Part shown: positions 63,964-64,000 of the stretch, piece by piece
Layout: every line of letters starts with the position of its first letter
How positions within the stretch are numbered: the first letter of the stretch is position 1
From: Cymodocea nodosa
Lineage: Eukaryota; Streptophyta; Magnoliopsida; Alismatales; Cymodoceaceae
DNA: 64,000 nucleotides
Reading direction: 5' to 3'
Assembly: GCA_036874045.1 (NCBI GenBank)
Contig: CM072335.1
Location: forward strand, 4,546,001 to 4,610,000
Program-made: the position numbers and the translations under genes
The notes under the pieces: generated by a model
What the model was told of the DNA's origin: nothing
The model's database searches: none
The model's input: only the letters and a program-made list of their open reading frames with translations

Positions 63964-64000
63964 CTATCCCATGATGAGCTTTATATCAAATAAGAAACAA

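Overview
The window is plant nuclear DNA. Every host gene found is a typical plant gene with introns and dispersed spacing. Several have a GC-rich 5' end that falls to AT-rich downstream exons (tRNase Z, mitochondrial KAS, the mS26-like gene, DUF506). That gradient suggests a monocot outside the grasses, but this is an inference and the species cannot be fixed from the sequence. Intergenic DNA is strongly AT-rich and full of old transposons.

Layout from left to right. The last exon of a BPI/LBP family gene lies at 587-832 (+). A decayed PIF/Harbinger DNA transposon on the minus strand (about 1745-4310) has both a transposase part and a Myb/SANT-like part, and a GC-rich tandem-repeat patch follows at about 5500-5860. 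A complete 8-exon short-form tRNase Z gene (TRZ2 type, +) covers 8668-11197. A Tourist-like MITE lies at 12292-12946. A complete 14-exon mitochondrial beta-ketoacyl-ACP synthase gene (-) covers 14091-20990, followed by a complete 6-exon RPS11 (uS17) gene (-) at 22675-25661. A second, inverted copy of the same MITE (26064-26673) comes next, then an old Ty1-copia fossil, a PHT1 phosphate-transporter fragment, and an unexplained GC-rich island at 30400-30850.

The centre holds two convergent genes: IAMT1, an indole-3-acetate carboxyl methyltransferase (+, 32527-34431), and LIP5/VTA1 (-, 34880-44450). Intron 2 of LIP5 carries a Ty1-copia element in antisense, with both LTRs and a 5-bp target duplication. 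It is broken but young-looking. The right third holds a hAT fossil (46150-47420, -), a two-exon gene for a probable mitoribosomal protein of mS26 type (48070-48915, +), another copia fossil, and a second hAT fossil that is split by a 5'-truncated LINE with a 15-bp target duplication. A DUF506 (PDDEXK-like) gene follows (57923-58828, +), and then the last three exons of a trigger-factor-like chloroplast chaperone (61658-63963, -), whose 5' part lies beyond the window.

The host genes do not form a pathway cluster. They are ordinary dispersed plant genes for organelle RNA processing, mitochondrial fatty-acid synthesis, translation, auxin methylation, endosomal sorting and plastid protein folding. 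I found no undescribed system. The points most worth a second look are the nested LINE-in-hAT insertion, the inverted MITE pair, a GC-AG intron in RPS11, an intron in the DUF506 gene that keeps the frame open if retained, the PHT1 fragment next to a copia gag relic, and the unexplained GC-rich islands. Exon borders were read by eye from splice motifs, frame continuity and remembered homologues.
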